Numbered from the stretch's first letter, positions 52,808 to 62,422 are shown. The stretch: DNA of 64,000 nt from Chloroflexi bacterium OLB15 (GCA_001567085.1 LMZS01000028.1:58661-122660); one strand, 5' to 3'. The notes: generated from the letters alone by a model not told the origin. Numbers and translations are program-made.

Positions 52808-55800
52808 ATGCCGCAGAATGACTTTCTGTTTCGGGGCGAACTAAGCGAACTCGACCCCGATATTGCCGAGTTGATTCACCACGAAACTGCCCGCCAGGAG
52901 CGTAATATCATCCTCATCCCTTCAGAAAGCACGATTCCTGAAGCGGTGCGAGAAGCCTTGATGTCGCCTTTCACCAATATCTACGCGGAAGGCTACCCGC
53001 TGGATGAAACCCGCGCCATGACCCAGCAGCAGATTCTGGATTACAACGCCCGTCTGCCCGAATACCGGCGCATGGCTGATAAGCGCTATTACAAAGGCAC
53101 TGAATATGCCGATGTGGTCGAAGCGCTTGCCCGCCGCCGCGCTGCTGAGCTTTTCGCTACGCCGCAGTATCCCGCCGAAAAGTTGTTTGTAAATGTGCAA
53201 CCGCTTTCTGGCGCACCCGCCAACAGCGCCATTTTCAGCGGTTTACTGAATGTTGGCGATCCGATTATGGGCATGGACTTGCTGCAAGGCGGCCATCTGA
53301 CGCATGGCAGCCCGGTTGCGCGCAGCGGCAAGCAATATCAGGCTTTCAGTTATGGTGTTGATCCTGAAACCGAGCGGCTGAATTATGACCTGATTCGCGC
53401 ATTGGCGCTGGAACACCGCCCACGCATCATCATTGGCGGCTATACCAGCTATCCTTTTGCGCCAGATTGGGCGGCGCTTAAAGCTATCGCCGATGAAGTT
53501 GGCGCTTACTTAATGGCGGATGTTTCTCATGTGGCTGGCTTGATCATCGCCGACGTGTTCCCCACGCCAATTGGCATTGCCGATGTGGTTAGCTTCACCA
53601 GTCACAAAACTTTAGGCGGCCCGCGCGGCGCGGTCATCGTCACCCATCGCAGCGACGTGGCCGGAAAAGTGGATCGCGCAGTATTCCCCGGCGAGCAGGG
53701 CGGGCCACACGTCAACCAGATGGCAGCGCTCGCGGTTTCGCTGCGACTGGCGGCAACTGATCAGTTTAAAGAATTACAACGCCAAACGGTGGAGAATGCC
53801 GCGCGGTTGGCGCAAAAGCTGGAATCGCGTGGGCTGCGCATCCCCTATGGCGGCACCGATACCCATCTTCTGCTCGTTGATTGTAAGAGTGTGGTCGGGC
53901 CAGATGGCACCACCCTCAGCGGCGATCAGGCGGCGCGCATTCTCGATCTGGTCGGCATCACCTGCAACCGCAACACAATTCCCGGCGATCCTTCAGCCCT
54001 GCGCGCATCCGGCATCCGCATCGGCACGCCCTGGATCACCCAACGCGGCTTCAAGGAAGTAGAAATTGATCGCCTTGGCGACATCATCGCCGATGTGCTT
54101 ACCGCCTGTGTGCCCTTCAGCTATACCGGCAAGCGCCGCGCCGAACCCCGCGCCAAGCTGCCCTTTGCAGTGCTGGAAGCAGCCAAAGCTGCTGTGCGCG
54201 AACTCACATCTCAAGCAGGCATTGATACCGACAGCGGCGGCGACGATTACCCGCATGTTTCTTATCCTGATGAACACGATACGGCTGCTTACACCCTTTC
54301 CATTCGCGACATCGGCTATGCTGATCCGGCAGCCTTCCTTGACGTGGTGCTGACCAGCGATGTGTATGCGCTTTCAGCCGGTCAAAGCCAGCCCACTGCC
54401 CTGCTCAACCCTGATGGCTCGCTGCTGGCGCGCGGTATGCTTCAGCGTACCGGCAACGGCGGTTGGCTGCTGCATGTTGAGAACGGTCGTCTGGTCGCTA
54501 ACTGGCTGCGCGCGGTTTCAGACGGTTTCGTGCTGATTGATGATACCGATCCCTACGCTAAAGCCCCCGGCCCGGTGGATGTGCAGCTGCTTAGCAAGAG
54601 CAGCGCTCCGATTGCTGATGACGCCGCCGCGTTTTCCAGTAAAGCCTACGCCATCGGCCTGAACGGCGCACAGTACAGCGAGGCGAGTGAAGCCCTGCCT
54701 GCTTTTTCGTGGGCAGACGCAGAATCTGCCGAACTGAAGCGCACGCCGATTCACCCGCTTCATATCGGCCTAAACGCCAAAATGGCGCCGTTCGCGGGGT
54801 ATGACATGCCGCTGTGGTACAGCACCGTCAGCGAAGAACACGCCGCTGTACGCAAAAATGCCGGTGTGTTTGACGTCACCCATATGGGGGTGTTTGATGC
54901 GCGTGGCGCGGGTGCGGAAACATTCCTCGATCTCGTCACCACCAATGATCTGCGTGGTCTTGCCATCGGCGACTCTCACTACACTTACTTTCTTGACGTG
55001 TACGGTGTCCCCTTCGATGACCTAATGATCTATCGTCTGGCACAGGATCATTTCCTGGTTGTGGTCAACGCCTCGAACAACGATAAAAACTGGGCGTGGC
55101 TGAACGCGGTCAAAAATGGCGAAGTCCAGATTGACGCCGCCCATCCATCTCGCCGCTTTACCGGTGGCGAAACCTTTGAACTACGCGATCTGCGCAGCCC
55201 GGTCAACGGCGCTGACTGCCGTTTGGATATCGCCCTACAAGGCCCCAACAGCAAGAATATTCTGCTGACCATGACTGACGATGTGGGCAAAGGGGTCATC
55301 AACAAGCTGCAATGGGCAAATGTCGGCCGCGTGAAGCTGCGCGGTACTGATGTGATCATTTCGCGCACGGGCTACACTGGCGAACGCATTGCCTATGAAC
55401 TTTTCGTGCATCCCAATGATGCCCTTGAACTGTTCCGCGACCTGATTGATGCCGGGGCTGCGCCTGCTGGCCTCGCTGCTCGCGACAGCCTGCGCACCGA
55501 AGCAGGTTTACCGCTTTACGGCCACGAACTTGGCGAAATTCTGGACGGCGCTTACATGCTCAACCCTGCTGATGCCGGGTTTGGTAACTACGTCAAACTG
55601 TGGAAGTCATTCTTCGTTGGCAAAGCTGCCTTCATCGCCCACGAAGCCGAACGTGATGCCGAGATTACTCGCTTCCGGTTGGTCAATAAAGGCTCGCGCC
55701 CGCCGCATCCCGGCGATCCGATTGTAGATGCGCGCGGCCGCGTGGTCGGGCTGGTCACTTCGTGCAGCATAGACAGCGAAGGCTACCAGCTTGGTCAGGC

Positions 55801-55960
55801 GCTGTTGAAAGACGATGCCCGCGCCGAAGGCACAACATTAGCCGTCTTTTGCAGCGCCGCACGCACCCGCCAGGACAAGCCGCTTTCCGCGCTTGGCCTC
55901 GGAGATCGCGCCCCTGTACCCGAACCCGCCGTCGTGCTCAGCCGTTTCCCGAAGAAATAG
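52808..55960 (+). CDS. Serine hydroxymethyltransferase fused to glycine cleavage T-protein
   Basis: The 1050-residue protein joins two enzymes of one-carbon metabolism. Residues 1-440 are SHMT, with PLP Lys267 in SFTSHKTLGG and Asp238/His241 in MADVSHVAGL. About 27 extra residues lie between EGYP and RYYKG, compared with the common enzyme. Residues 645-1040 are GcvT, with KMAPFAGYDMPLWY, VFDVTHMG, the catalytic Asp in VPFDDLM and RTGYTGERIAYELF. Residues 450-640 include a third module resembling the first part of GcvT without the Asp. The fusion would pass methylene-tetrahydrofolate from glycine cleavage straight to serine synthesis. Confidence 0.93.
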   Translation: MPQNDFLFRGELSELDPDIAELIHHETARQERNIILIPSESTIPEAVREALMSPFTNIYAEGYPLDETRAMTQQQILDYNARLPEYRRMADKRYYKGTEYADVVEALARRRAAELFATPQYPAEKLFVNVQPLSGAPANSAIFSGLLNVGDPIMGMDLLQGGHLTHGSPVARSGKQYQAFSYGVDPETERLNYDLIRALALEHRPRIIIGGYTSYPFAPDWAALKAIADEVGAYLMADVSHVAGLIIADVFPTPIGIADVVSFTSHKTLGGPRGAVIVTHRSDVAGKVDRAVFPGEQGGPHVNQMAALAVSLRLAATDQFKELQRQTVENAARLAQKLESRGLRIPYGGTDTHLLLVDCKSVVGPDGTTLSGDQAARILDLVGITCNRNTIPGDPSALRASGIRIGTPWITQRGFKEVEIDRLGDIIADVLTACVPFSYTGKRRAEPRAKLPFAVLEAAKAAVRELTSQAGIDTDSGGDDYPHVSYPDEHDTAAYTLSIRDIGYADPAAFLDVVLTSDVYALSAGQSQPTALLNPDGSLLARGMLQRTGNGGWLLHVENGRLVANWLRAVSDGFVLIDDTDPYAKAPGPVDVQLLSKSSAPIADDAAAFSSKAYAIGLNGAQYSEASEALPAFSWADAESAELKRTPIHPLHIGLNAKMAPFAGYDMPLWYSTVSEEHAAVRKNAGVFDVTHMGVFDARGAGAETFLDLVTTNDLRGLAIGDSHYTYFLDVYGVPFDDLMIYRLAQDHFLVVVNASNNDKNWAWLNAVKNGEVQIDAAHPSRRFTGGETFELRDLRSPVNGADCRLDIALQGPNSKNILLTMTDDVGKGVINKLQWANVGRVKLRGTDVIISRTGYTGERIAYELFVHPNDALELFRDLIDAGAAPAGLAARDSLRTEAGLPLYGHELGEILDGAYMLNPADAGFGNYVKLWKSFFVGKAAFIAHEAERDAEITRFRLVNKGSRPPHPGDPIVDARGRVVGLVTSCSIDSEGYQLGQALLKDDARAEGTTLAVFCSAARTRQDKPLSALGLGDRAPVPEPAVVLSRFPKK

Positions 55961-55987
55961 CCTGAACCCTCATCTCCCTGAAGCTGT

Positions 55988-56012
55988 AAGGGCGGTTTGT
56001 GAACCGCCCTTT
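55988..56012 (+). terminator. Hairpin terminator after the SHMT-GcvT gene
   Basis: AAGGGCGGTT and AACCGCCCTT form a 10-bp stem with a TGTG loop, 28 nt after the stop. The T-tract is short (TTT), so termination may be partial. Confidence 0.65.
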
Positions 56013-56110
56013 GGCAGAGGGAAATTGTAGAAGCGAGCCACTCATTCGCTTATAGCAGGGAATGTAGAACGTATTCAACCGCGTAGAAGGTGCAGCGTGA
56101 AAGGACTTTC

Positions 56111-56482
56111 ATGAATAGCCCATCAAAAGCGCCAACCACCCACGATGAATATATCGCCGCATGGCCAGAGGCTGTACAAGCGTTGCTTCAAGCCATGCGT
56201 AAAACCATCCATGAAGCCGCGCCGTCTGCAACCGAAGACATTCGCTACGCTATACCCACCTTCCGGCTAAACAACCAAAATCTGGTGCATTTTGCGGCTT
56301 TCAAAAACCATATCGGCTTTTATCCCGCGCCTCAGGGGCTTGAAGCCTTCAAAGAGCGCCTATCCGCCTATAAAGGCTCTAAAGGCGCGGTGCAGTTTCC
56401 GCTGAACAAGCCGCTGCCTTTAGATTTGGTGGCCGACATCGTGAAATATCGCGTTGAGGAAGTATCCAGGAAGAAGCCGTAA
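56111..56482 (+). CDS. DUF1801 family protein
   Basis: The 123 residues match DUF1801, an iron-chaperone YdhG-like group: TTHDEYIAAWPEAVQALLQAMRKTIHEAAPSATEDIRYAIPTFRLNNQNLVHFAAFKNHIGFYP and a last helix after GAVQFPLNKPLPLDLV. Its role is not settled in bacteria. I start at ATG 56111 with AAAGGA 7 nt upstream rather than at a GTG seven codons earlier. Confidence 0.85.
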   Translation: MNSPSKAPTTHDEYIAAWPEAVQALLQAMRKTIHEAAPSATEDIRYAIPTFRLNNQNLVHFAAFKNHIGFYPAPQGLEAFKERLSAYKGSKGAVQFPLNKPLPLDLVADIVKYRVEEVSRKKP

Positions 56483-56572
56483 TCGAGCTGTCAGTGCTTC
56501 CGATTTTCCCTTTTGCCGCCCTCGCGCTATAGTTTGCTGTAGAGCAGAGTTATATTTCCAAGGGCAAATGCC

Positions 56573-57646
56573 GTGTTCCCACAAAACTCCAACGATCCCA
56601 ATCGCCCTGATCGCGTTGAAGAACTTGGCACCTATGAGATGATCTGGGATTGCAAGTTTTGCGGTAACAAGAACCTACCCGCCAAAACTCATAAGTTCTG
56701 CCCAACATGCGGCGCAGCGCAAGACCCACAAAGCCGCCGCTTCCCTTCAGATGAAGAGAAGATCGCTGTCAAAGAACACGTCTCTAAAGGCGCCAGCTTG
56801 ATTTGCCCTGCCTGCGGCACGCCCAATGATGGCGACAGTCAGTTCTGTATGCAGTGCGGCGCGCCGCTAGATCAAGCCGCGCGCGCTAAGACGGTTGGCA
56901 GCGAAGTACGCGCTGAAAATCAGTCGTTTGCCGCCGGCCAGGAGCGTGATCTGGCGCAAGAACGGCTGGCTGAAGACCTGCCTAAAGCGCCGGTTACCGC
57001 CGGCAAACCCAATCCCCTGATCTTTATTATTGGCGCAATCGTGCTGCTGCTGATCTGCGGCGGCATCATTTTGGCGCTCACCGCTAAGCGCGACGCCACC
57101 GCTACCGTTGTAGGTCACGATTGGCAGCGCATCATCTATGTGGATCGCTTCACCAGCGTGCGCGATAATGCGTGGGATGATCAGGTTCCGGCAGATGCGT
57201 ATAGCGTCAGTTGCAGCGAACGCCAGCGCAGCAGCCGTCAGGTACCCGATGGTGAAGAATGCGCTGTGCGCCGCGTAGATAACGGCGATGGCACCTTCAG
57301 CGAGCGCCGCGAATGTAATACTGTGTATCGTGATGAGCCAGTTTATGATGATTACTGCTCTTTCACTGTGAACCGCTGGGTTCCTGACCGCGAAATACAG
57401 TCTTCAAGCGCTCAGGCCGCAGCCCCCTTCTGGCCGAGTGCTGATCTGACCTCTGGCAGTTCGCTAGGCGCAGAGCGTGAAAATAGACGCAGTGAAAGCT
57501 ATATCGTGTTGCTGGATGTTGATGGGCAGCGGTATGAATGTGCCGTTAACCAGAGCGCATGGCAAGAGGCTGAAGAAGGCAGAACCTTCAACATCAGCAT
57601 CGGCGTGATCACTAACGCGCCAGACTGCTCAGCGCTGGAACAGTAG
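56573..57646 (+). CDS. Membrane protein with two zinc ribbons
   Basis: The 357-residue protein has two zinc ribbons before the membrane: CKFCGNKN with CPTCGAAQ (residues 27-49), and CPACGTPN with CMQCGAPL (78-99). One helix follows (LIFIIGAIVLLLICGGIILAL, about 147-168). The remaining soluble part is Cys-containing (SVSCSERQRSSRQVP, CNTVYRDEPVYDDYCSF) and may hold disulfides outside the cell. The start is GTG with AAGGG 8 nt before it. I recognise the ribbons but not the outer domain. Confidence 0.8.
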   Translation: MFPQNSNDPNRPDRVEELGTYEMIWDCKFCGNKNLPAKTHKFCPTCGAAQDPQSRRFPSDEEKIAVKEHVSKGASLICPACGTPNDGDSQFCMQCGAPLDQAARAKTVGSEVRAENQSFAAGQERDLAQERLAEDLPKAPVTAGKPNPLIFIIGAIVLLLICGGIILALTAKRDATATVVGHDWQRIIYVDRFTSVRDNAWDDQVPADAYSVSCSERQRSSRQVPDGEECAVRRVDNGDGTFSERRECNTVYRDEPVYDDYCSFTVNRWVPDREIQSSSAQAAAPFWPSADLTSGSSLGAERENRRSESYIVLLDVDGQRYECAVNQSAWQEAEEGRTFNISIGVITNAPDCSALEQ

Positions 57647-57719
57647 GCACATCTGCCCGCCGAAGCTGCGAAAACCACATCGAACGGGATAAACTCGCCC
57701 TCTACGCTAGAGGTACGGC

Positions 57720-58064
57720 TTAAACTTCTTTCTGGGCGTGACTGCGACGCGGGCGCTTTTGCAGTTCCTCATAAGAGAGAACTTGCCATTTTCTGTTCCG
57801 CAGCCCGCGCCGGATGAACGGGTTCGCGATAACAGACATCAACGCTTCCTCATCACCCCGCTGCAAAAAGGCGTGGTAAATCACCACTAACCGGGTGCCT
57901 GCATGCCAGACGTGTTCCTCATAAATAGGCTCGGTTAGCCGCCAGCCCGCTTGAAGCGCGGTGATCAGGGCATCACAACCCGTATAGGTTTCAGAATTTG
58001 GGTGCCAGTGGCGATGCAGATCGGAATAATCAACATGAAAGTCTGAACTTTTTATTTCAGTCAT
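57720..58064 (-). CDS. Hypothetical protein, 114 residues
   Basis: I do not recognise it with confidence. The segment HVWHAGTRLVVIYHAFLQRGDEEALMSVIANPFIRR suggests a small alpha/beta protein, perhaps a nuclear-transport-factor-like fold. The C-terminal tail is very basic (LQKRPRRSHAQKEV). No membrane helix or signal is present. It is a lone gene with an AT-rich upstream region. Confidence 0.55.
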   Translation of the reverse strand: MTEIKSSDFHVDYSDLHRHWHPNSETYTGCDALITALQAGWRLTEPIYEEHVWHAGTRLVVIYHAFLQRGDEEALMSVIANPFIRRGLRNRKWQVLSYEELQKRPRRSHAQKEV

Positions 58065-58147
58065 CGCATATCCTCTTCTTTACAAATGAAACATCTATAT
58101 TTTACAAATACTAATGTTAACCATGGCTAAGTTATGATGAAGAACCA

Positions 58148-58175
58148 GCTACAGTTTTATCACTTCTACTGTAGC
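58148..58175. repeat. 8-bp inverted repeat upstream of the 114-residue protein gene
   Basis: GCTACAGT and ACTGTAGC are separated by 12 nt, in the gap between two minus-strand genes. There is no U-tract, so an operator is more likely than a terminator. Confidence 0.35.
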
Positions 58176-58279
58176 ACAGGGTATCGAGGGCAAGTCAAGC
58201 ACCCACATAACCCAATTAGACTTGAGATTTTTGTATACTTCTCTCAAAAACGGGTTGTGTGATTGGGAAACGAGCAGAT

Positions 58280-59140
58280 TTAGCGATCACCGGGGCGTGG
58301 CATCGGCGTGGCTGAAAGCTGGGCTTGCAGCGCTTCTAGCTGCGCCTGCTGAGCAGCAACCTGCGTTTGCAAGGCTTCAACATGCGGCTTTGGTCTATAG
58401 AACAAGTTTTCATCAATATCGGTGGCGATGAAAAGTAGCAGCATCAGTAGAACTACAATGATCGCCGCATCCATCCCGTCTAGCCGCAGCGGCAGTCCGA
58501 AAAATACCCGCGACCACGCTGGCGCTTTGGGGATGGGCGTAAGTTTCACATCGGCGGTACGCACAAACCCACGCAAAACACGCGAGGTTCTAACTTCAAC
58601 CGCCGCCCAACCGGGGGCAATATTGGGAATATAGCGTATTCGCTTAAATAAACGACGTTGCGCATTTGCCAGCACCAGCACCCGCATCGCCAAAAATGGC
58701 TGTGAGTGATAGATTTCCAGATCGCCCTTCACCGAATATATTCCGTCTTGCCAGCGGCGATCATCCACCGAAGGCAGCGGCACGCGCGGCGGCATTGAAG
58801 CCTGTGAAGAGGGGGGCTGCGAAAAGGGCGATGAAGCCGGGCCCGAATTAAAGCGTGAAGGCGGAGAACTCCCCATGCCCGAGGGGCTAGGGCGAGACAA
58901 AAATACGCCAAATGATGAAGGCGGGCGCGCTCTTCCTAACGGGTCTCCATCATCGCCGGTTTCATCATCTTCAGAGTCATCATCGAAAATATTCGGATCT
59001 CTGGTGGAGGCACGATCGCCTTCCCCATCAAAATCAAGCTGGCTGTTGACGAAATCATCGAATGCGCTCAGATCGTCCGAGTCGTCGTCTCCAGTTGGCG
59101 GGATGCTATTTTCAGGCACACTCGCTCCCCTCAAACTCAC
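58280..59140 (-). CDS. Membrane-anchored hypothetical protein with acidic N-terminus
   Basis: The 286 residues start with a long acidic, disordered part (DDDSDDLSAFDDF, DDDSEDDETGDDGD) and a Ser/Pro-rich stretch. A folded segment with EVRTSRVLRGFVRTADVKLTP follows. Then come one membrane helix (AAIIVVLLMLLLFIA) and a coiled coil (VEALQTQVAAQQAQLEALQAQL). This suggests a cytoplasmic N-terminus and an outer coiled-coil tail. I do not recognise a family. It is divergent from tsaD. Confidence 0.6.
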   Translation of the reverse strand: MSLRGASVPENSIPPTGDDDSDDLSAFDDFVNSQLDFDGEGDRASTRDPNIFDDDSEDDETGDDGDPLGRARPPSSFGVFLSRPSPSGMGSSPPSRFNSGPASSPFSQPPSSQASMPPRVPLPSVDDRRWQDGIYSVKGDLEIYHSQPFLAMRVLVLANAQRRLFKRIRYIPNIAPGWAAVEVRTSRVLRGFVRTADVKLTPIPKAPAWSRVFFGLPLRLDGMDAAIIVVLLMLLLFIATDIDENLFYRPKPHVEALQTQVAAQQAQLEALQAQLSATPMPRPGDR

Positions 59141-59261
59141 CTATGCGCGGCAGATTGCGGCTGTCCCGCATAGTATTGGTCATTATGGGTCAGACTCTCC
59201 AAAGAATCAATACATCCACCTGATCGCTTTTGCTGGTTTAAGGCGAATTGCCCAAAGGCGC

Positions 59262-59267
59262 TATAAT
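59262..59267 (+). promoter_or_regulatory. Possible -10 element for tsaD
   Basis: TATAAT, about 143 nt before the tsaD GTG, with no good -35. The long leader makes this uncertain. Confidence 0.3.
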
Positions 59268-59410
59268 CCACTCAGGTTACAAAATGTTATACCGAAACAT
59301 TCAGCCCCTTGATAACCAACGCTGTTGATGCCACACTCTGAGGTATCAACAACTTTTGTAAGTGCGCCCTGCCCTGCAAGGGACGCGATCAAGTTCAGCC
59401 GGATAATCCT

Positions 59411-60463
59411 GTGACCTACATTCTTGGCATCGAAACTTCATGCGACGAAACTGCCGCCGCTGTGGTGATTGACGGCACCACCATCGCTTCTAATATCATC
59501 GCCTCGCAAATTGACTTACACGCGCAATATGGCGGCGTGTTCCCTGAAGCGGCATCACGCGCGCATGTTGAAGCTATCGGGCTGGTGGTTGAAGAATCCA
59601 TGCGCGACGCGGGCATTGATTTCAACCGCGTAGATGCTATTGCAGTAACGCGGGGGCCGGGGCTGGTAGGGTCGCTGCTGGTGGGTATCAACTACGCTAA
59701 GGGGCTGGCGCTGGCAAGCGGCAAACCGCTGCTGGGCATCAATCACCTTGAAGGTCATGTATATTCCCTGTGGCTTACCCAACCTTACCGCGAAGTCCGA
59801 TTTCCGGTGGTGGTGCTGCTGGTTAGCGGCGGGCACACAGAACTGCTGCTGATGCGCGATCATGGCGACTATGAACGGTTGGGTGGCACGCTGGACGATG
59901 CTGCTGGAGAAGCCTTCGACAAAGTTGGGCGAATGCTGGGGCTGCCCTTCCCCGGCGGCCCCAATATTGAACGCGCCGCCATGCACGGCAATTCTGCCGC
60001 CTACGACTTTCCACGCGCCATGCTGCGCGACGACAGCTATGATTTCAGCTTCAGCGGGCTGAAGACGGCGGTGATGCGCGAAGCTACTGTTAGCTCTGGT
60101 CTGCGTCGCGGCGAAAAAGGGATGCAGGTACGCAGCGATATTTCGGTCAACGATGTAGCAGCAAGTTTCCAGCGCGCGGTCATTTCGGTGCTGGCTGAAA
60201 AGACGGTGCGCGCGGCTAACGAGCACAAAGCCACAGAAATTTTGCTGGCAGGCGGCGTCAGTGCCAATCAAGCATTACGCCTCGCCATCCGTCAATCCAG
60301 CGAGCTGCCAGTACGCTACCCGCCGCTGAACCTGTGTACCGATAATGGCGCAATGATTGCCGCCGCCGCTTATTACCGCCTGCAAAATGGCCTGAAAGAT
60401 GATCTCTTCGCGCTGGACGCAAGACCGATGTGGCCTTTGAATAACGAAACCTACATGGGTTAG
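59411..60463 (+). CDS. tsaD: tRNA threonylcarbamoyladenosine transferase TsaD
   Basis: TsaD transfers the threonylcarbamoyl group onto A37 of tRNAs that read ANN codons. MTYILGIETSCDETAAAVV is the family start, INHLEGHVYSLW holds the metal-binding histidines, and VVLLVSGGHTELLLM is the ATP region. YDFSFSGLKTAV and ILLAGGVSANQALR complete the fold. The 350-residue length is normal. The start is GTG. It is followed after 2 nt by the dehydrogenase gene. Confidence 0.96.
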   Translation: MTYILGIETSCDETAAAVVIDGTTIASNIIASQIDLHAQYGGVFPEAASRAHVEAIGLVVEESMRDAGIDFNRVDAIAVTRGPGLVGSLLVGINYAKGLALASGKPLLGINHLEGHVYSLWLTQPYREVRFPVVVLLVSGGHTELLLMRDHGDYERLGGTLDDAAGEAFDKVGRMLGLPFPGGPNIERAAMHGNSAAYDFPRAMLRDDSYDFSFSGLKTAVMREATVSSGLRRGEKGMQVRSDISVNDVAASFQRAVISVLAEKTVRAANEHKATEILLAGGVSANQALRLAIRQSSELPVRYPPLNLCTDNGAMIAAAAYYRLQNGLKDDLFALDARPMWPLNNETYMG

Positions 60464-60465
60464 CG

Positions 60466-61458
60466 ATGCCCCCACAATACCGCATTCTGGTCACTGATTA
60501 CGCGTGGGATACACTGGACATAGAGCGCTCAATCTTTGACCCGATTGGCGCTGAAATTATCGCCGCCAAAACAGGCGAAGAAGCTGAACTGCTCGCGCTT
60601 GCCCCGCCTATAGACGCGATCATGACCAACTGGAAACGCGTTTCAGCAGATGTCCTCAAAGCCGCGCCAAAATGCGTGACCGTCGCTCGTTACGGCGTCG
60701 GCGTGGATAATATCGCTGTGGATGCCGCCACCGAACTGGGCATGATCGTCTCTAATGTGCCTGATTACTGCGTTGAGGAAGTTTCAGATCATGCGATGGC
60801 GCTGCTGCTGGCCTGCGCGCGCAGCATCACCACCTTTGACCGCGACACGCAGCTAGGCAAATGGGATTTAGCCGCAGGCCGCCCGATGTTTCGCTTGCGC
60901 GGTAAAACGCTGCTGCTGATCGGTTACGGCAATATCGCGCGAACGCTTGCTCCGAAGGCGCTTGGCTTTGGCATGAAAGTGATCGCCTTCCAGCGCAGTC
61001 GGGAAGGGATTGAAGACGGCATTGTCCTTACCCGCGATCTCGCGCCTGCGCTTGCTGCTGCCGATTACGTATCACTGCATCTGCCCCTCACCCCGACTAC
61101 ACGCGGGATGGTGAACAGCGACTTTTTGAACCAGATGCGGCGTGGAGCATTCTTGATCAACACCGCGCGCGGGGCGATTATTGATGAACTCGCATTACGC
61201 GAAGCCCTGCAAACTCATGTGATTCGCGGCGCAGCGCTGGATGTGCTTTCACAGGAACCACCACCAGATGATCACCCGCTGTTAGGGCTGCCCAATTGCA
61301 TCATCACCCCACATGCAGGCTTCAATTCGGTGGAATCGGTTGAAGAGCTTCAGGAGCGCACCGCCCGCCACGTAATTATGGCGCTTCAAGGAAAAATCCC
61401 GCCATTTGTGGTCAATCCACAAGTTTTGAATGCTGCTCATTTACGCCTGCGCGCGTAA
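60466..61458 (+). CDS. D-2-hydroxyacid dehydrogenase, phosphoglycerate dehydrogenase-like
   Basis: The 330 residues match the NAD-dependent D-isomer 2-hydroxyacid dehydrogenases. The Rossmann motif is LLIGYGNIARTLAPKALGFGM. The catalytic Arg lies in INTARGAIIDELAL, the Glu in DVLSQEPPPDDHPL and the His in ITPHAGFNS. VARYGVGVDNIAVDAATELGMIVSNVPDYCVEEVSDHAM resembles phosphoglycerate dehydrogenase and C-terminal-binding-protein-like enzymes. There is no ACT domain. The substrate is not certain; a role in serine synthesis is possible but unproven. Confidence 0.88.
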   Translation: MPPQYRILVTDYAWDTLDIERSIFDPIGAEIIAAKTGEEAELLALAPPIDAIMTNWKRVSADVLKAAPKCVTVARYGVGVDNIAVDAATELGMIVSNVPDYCVEEVSDHAMALLLACARSITTFDRDTQLGKWDLAAGRPMFRLRGKTLLLIGYGNIARTLAPKALGFGMKVIAFQRSREGIEDGIVLTRDLAPALAAADYVSLHLPLTPTTRGMVNSDFLNQMRRGAFLINTARGAIIDELALREALQTHVIRGAALDVLSQEPPPDDHPLLGLPNCIITPHAGFNSVESVEELQERTARHVIMALQGKIPPFVVNPQVLNAAHLRLRA

Positions 61459-61558
61459 CCTCCCCAAAAGTTTAGGGCGTTAAAGCGAAACTTTTTTAGC
61501 AGAATTATCGTAATAGGTAATGTCATCACACACGTGATTGTGTTGGGAGTGTACTGTT

Positions 61559-62041
61559 ATGCACAATGGTTTGGGCGGCAATAGATACGACGAGCGCAAA
61601 TTCAGTCCCCTGATTATTCTAGTCATCGGGATCGTTGTGCTTTCAGCGCTGCGTGTTCCATGGCCGATCTGGATGTTGTTCTTTATATTCGGCATACCCA
61701 CAATCACGCGCCTGCTGAATAAGGTAACCGAAGCAGCCCAGCGCGGGAACTGGCAGCAGCATCGCGGAAATCGCTATCACACGCCGCATCATGAGCGCGC
61801 GCCATGGGGCGCTGAGCCGCACGAGAAGCGCAAAAATGGCTACACCCCGCAGCGGGTTGATGACATTGACGACATGTTCAACCATCTGGATGACGAATAC
61901 GCCTATGAAAAGCCGAAACGCCGCCCTATCTATATCGTCGGTGATGATGGCGAGCTGGTTGAAGTGATGGATGAACCGCCATTTGAGCAGCCAAAGGCTA
62001 AACGCGCGGGCGGCAATGAAGATGGCTACGAATACGTCTAG
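61559..62041 (+). CDS. Small membrane protein with acidic C-terminus
   Basis: I start at the ATG at 61559 (MHNGLGGNRYDERKFSPL), giving 160 residues, because GGGAG lies upstream and the longer frame adds MCWECTV. Two close hydrophobic segments (LIILVIGIVVLSAL and WPIWMLFFIFGIPTITRLL) form a hairpin. The soluble tail is acidic and Tyr-rich (DDIDDMFNHLDDEYAYEK and PIYIVGDDGELVEVMDEP). I do not recognise a family. It lies upstream of a kinase with a related two-helix membrane part. Confidence 0.65.
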   Translation: MHNGLGGNRYDERKFSPLIILVIGIVVLSALRVPWPIWMLFFIFGIPTITRLLNKVTEAAQRGNWQQHRGNRYHTPHHERAPWGAEPHEKRKNGYTPQRVDDIDDMFNHLDDEYAYEKPKRRPIYIVGDDGELVEVMDEPPFEQPKAKRAGGNEDGYEYV

Positions 62042-62422
62042 AAGCGTTGCTGGATGCTGCCACGACGCTGCCTGTTTAGCGCTAGCGCGCAGAATTCGGG
62101 TGACCATTACACGCAGATAATGCCAGCTTTCGCCGCCCACTAATGGCATCGTTACCGCTTCAAGCGCCATATTCGTGATCAAGTACAGCACAATCAGCAA
62201 CTAGCGTTTGTCCCTGCTTCGGCTGTCCATGACTTCGATCATTCTGAATATGCCGATTGCGATGCTGTTTCACTAAATGATGATGGCAGACTGGCTTACC
62301 AAGCCGTATGACCTTCGATGAAAAGCGCACGCACTGAACGAACACAGCGTTCATATGATCCGGCTTTCCGGTACAATTGGAGTGAATAGATGATGACCTC
62401 ACTAGCCGTTGGAGGCTATAGG
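62042..62422. other. Intergenic region upstream of the serine/threonine kinase
   Basis: The 381 bp hold no gene I can support. TACAAT at 62372-62377 may be the -10 for the kinase; its -35 is weak. Short frames on both strands here have no start signal or protein-like family pattern and may be remnants of a lost gene. Confidence 0.4.

Noticed and set aside
61643..62200. Minus-strand frame of 185 codons with hydrophobic stretches
   Set aside because: It mostly mirrors the plus-strand membrane protein, which has a better start and composition.
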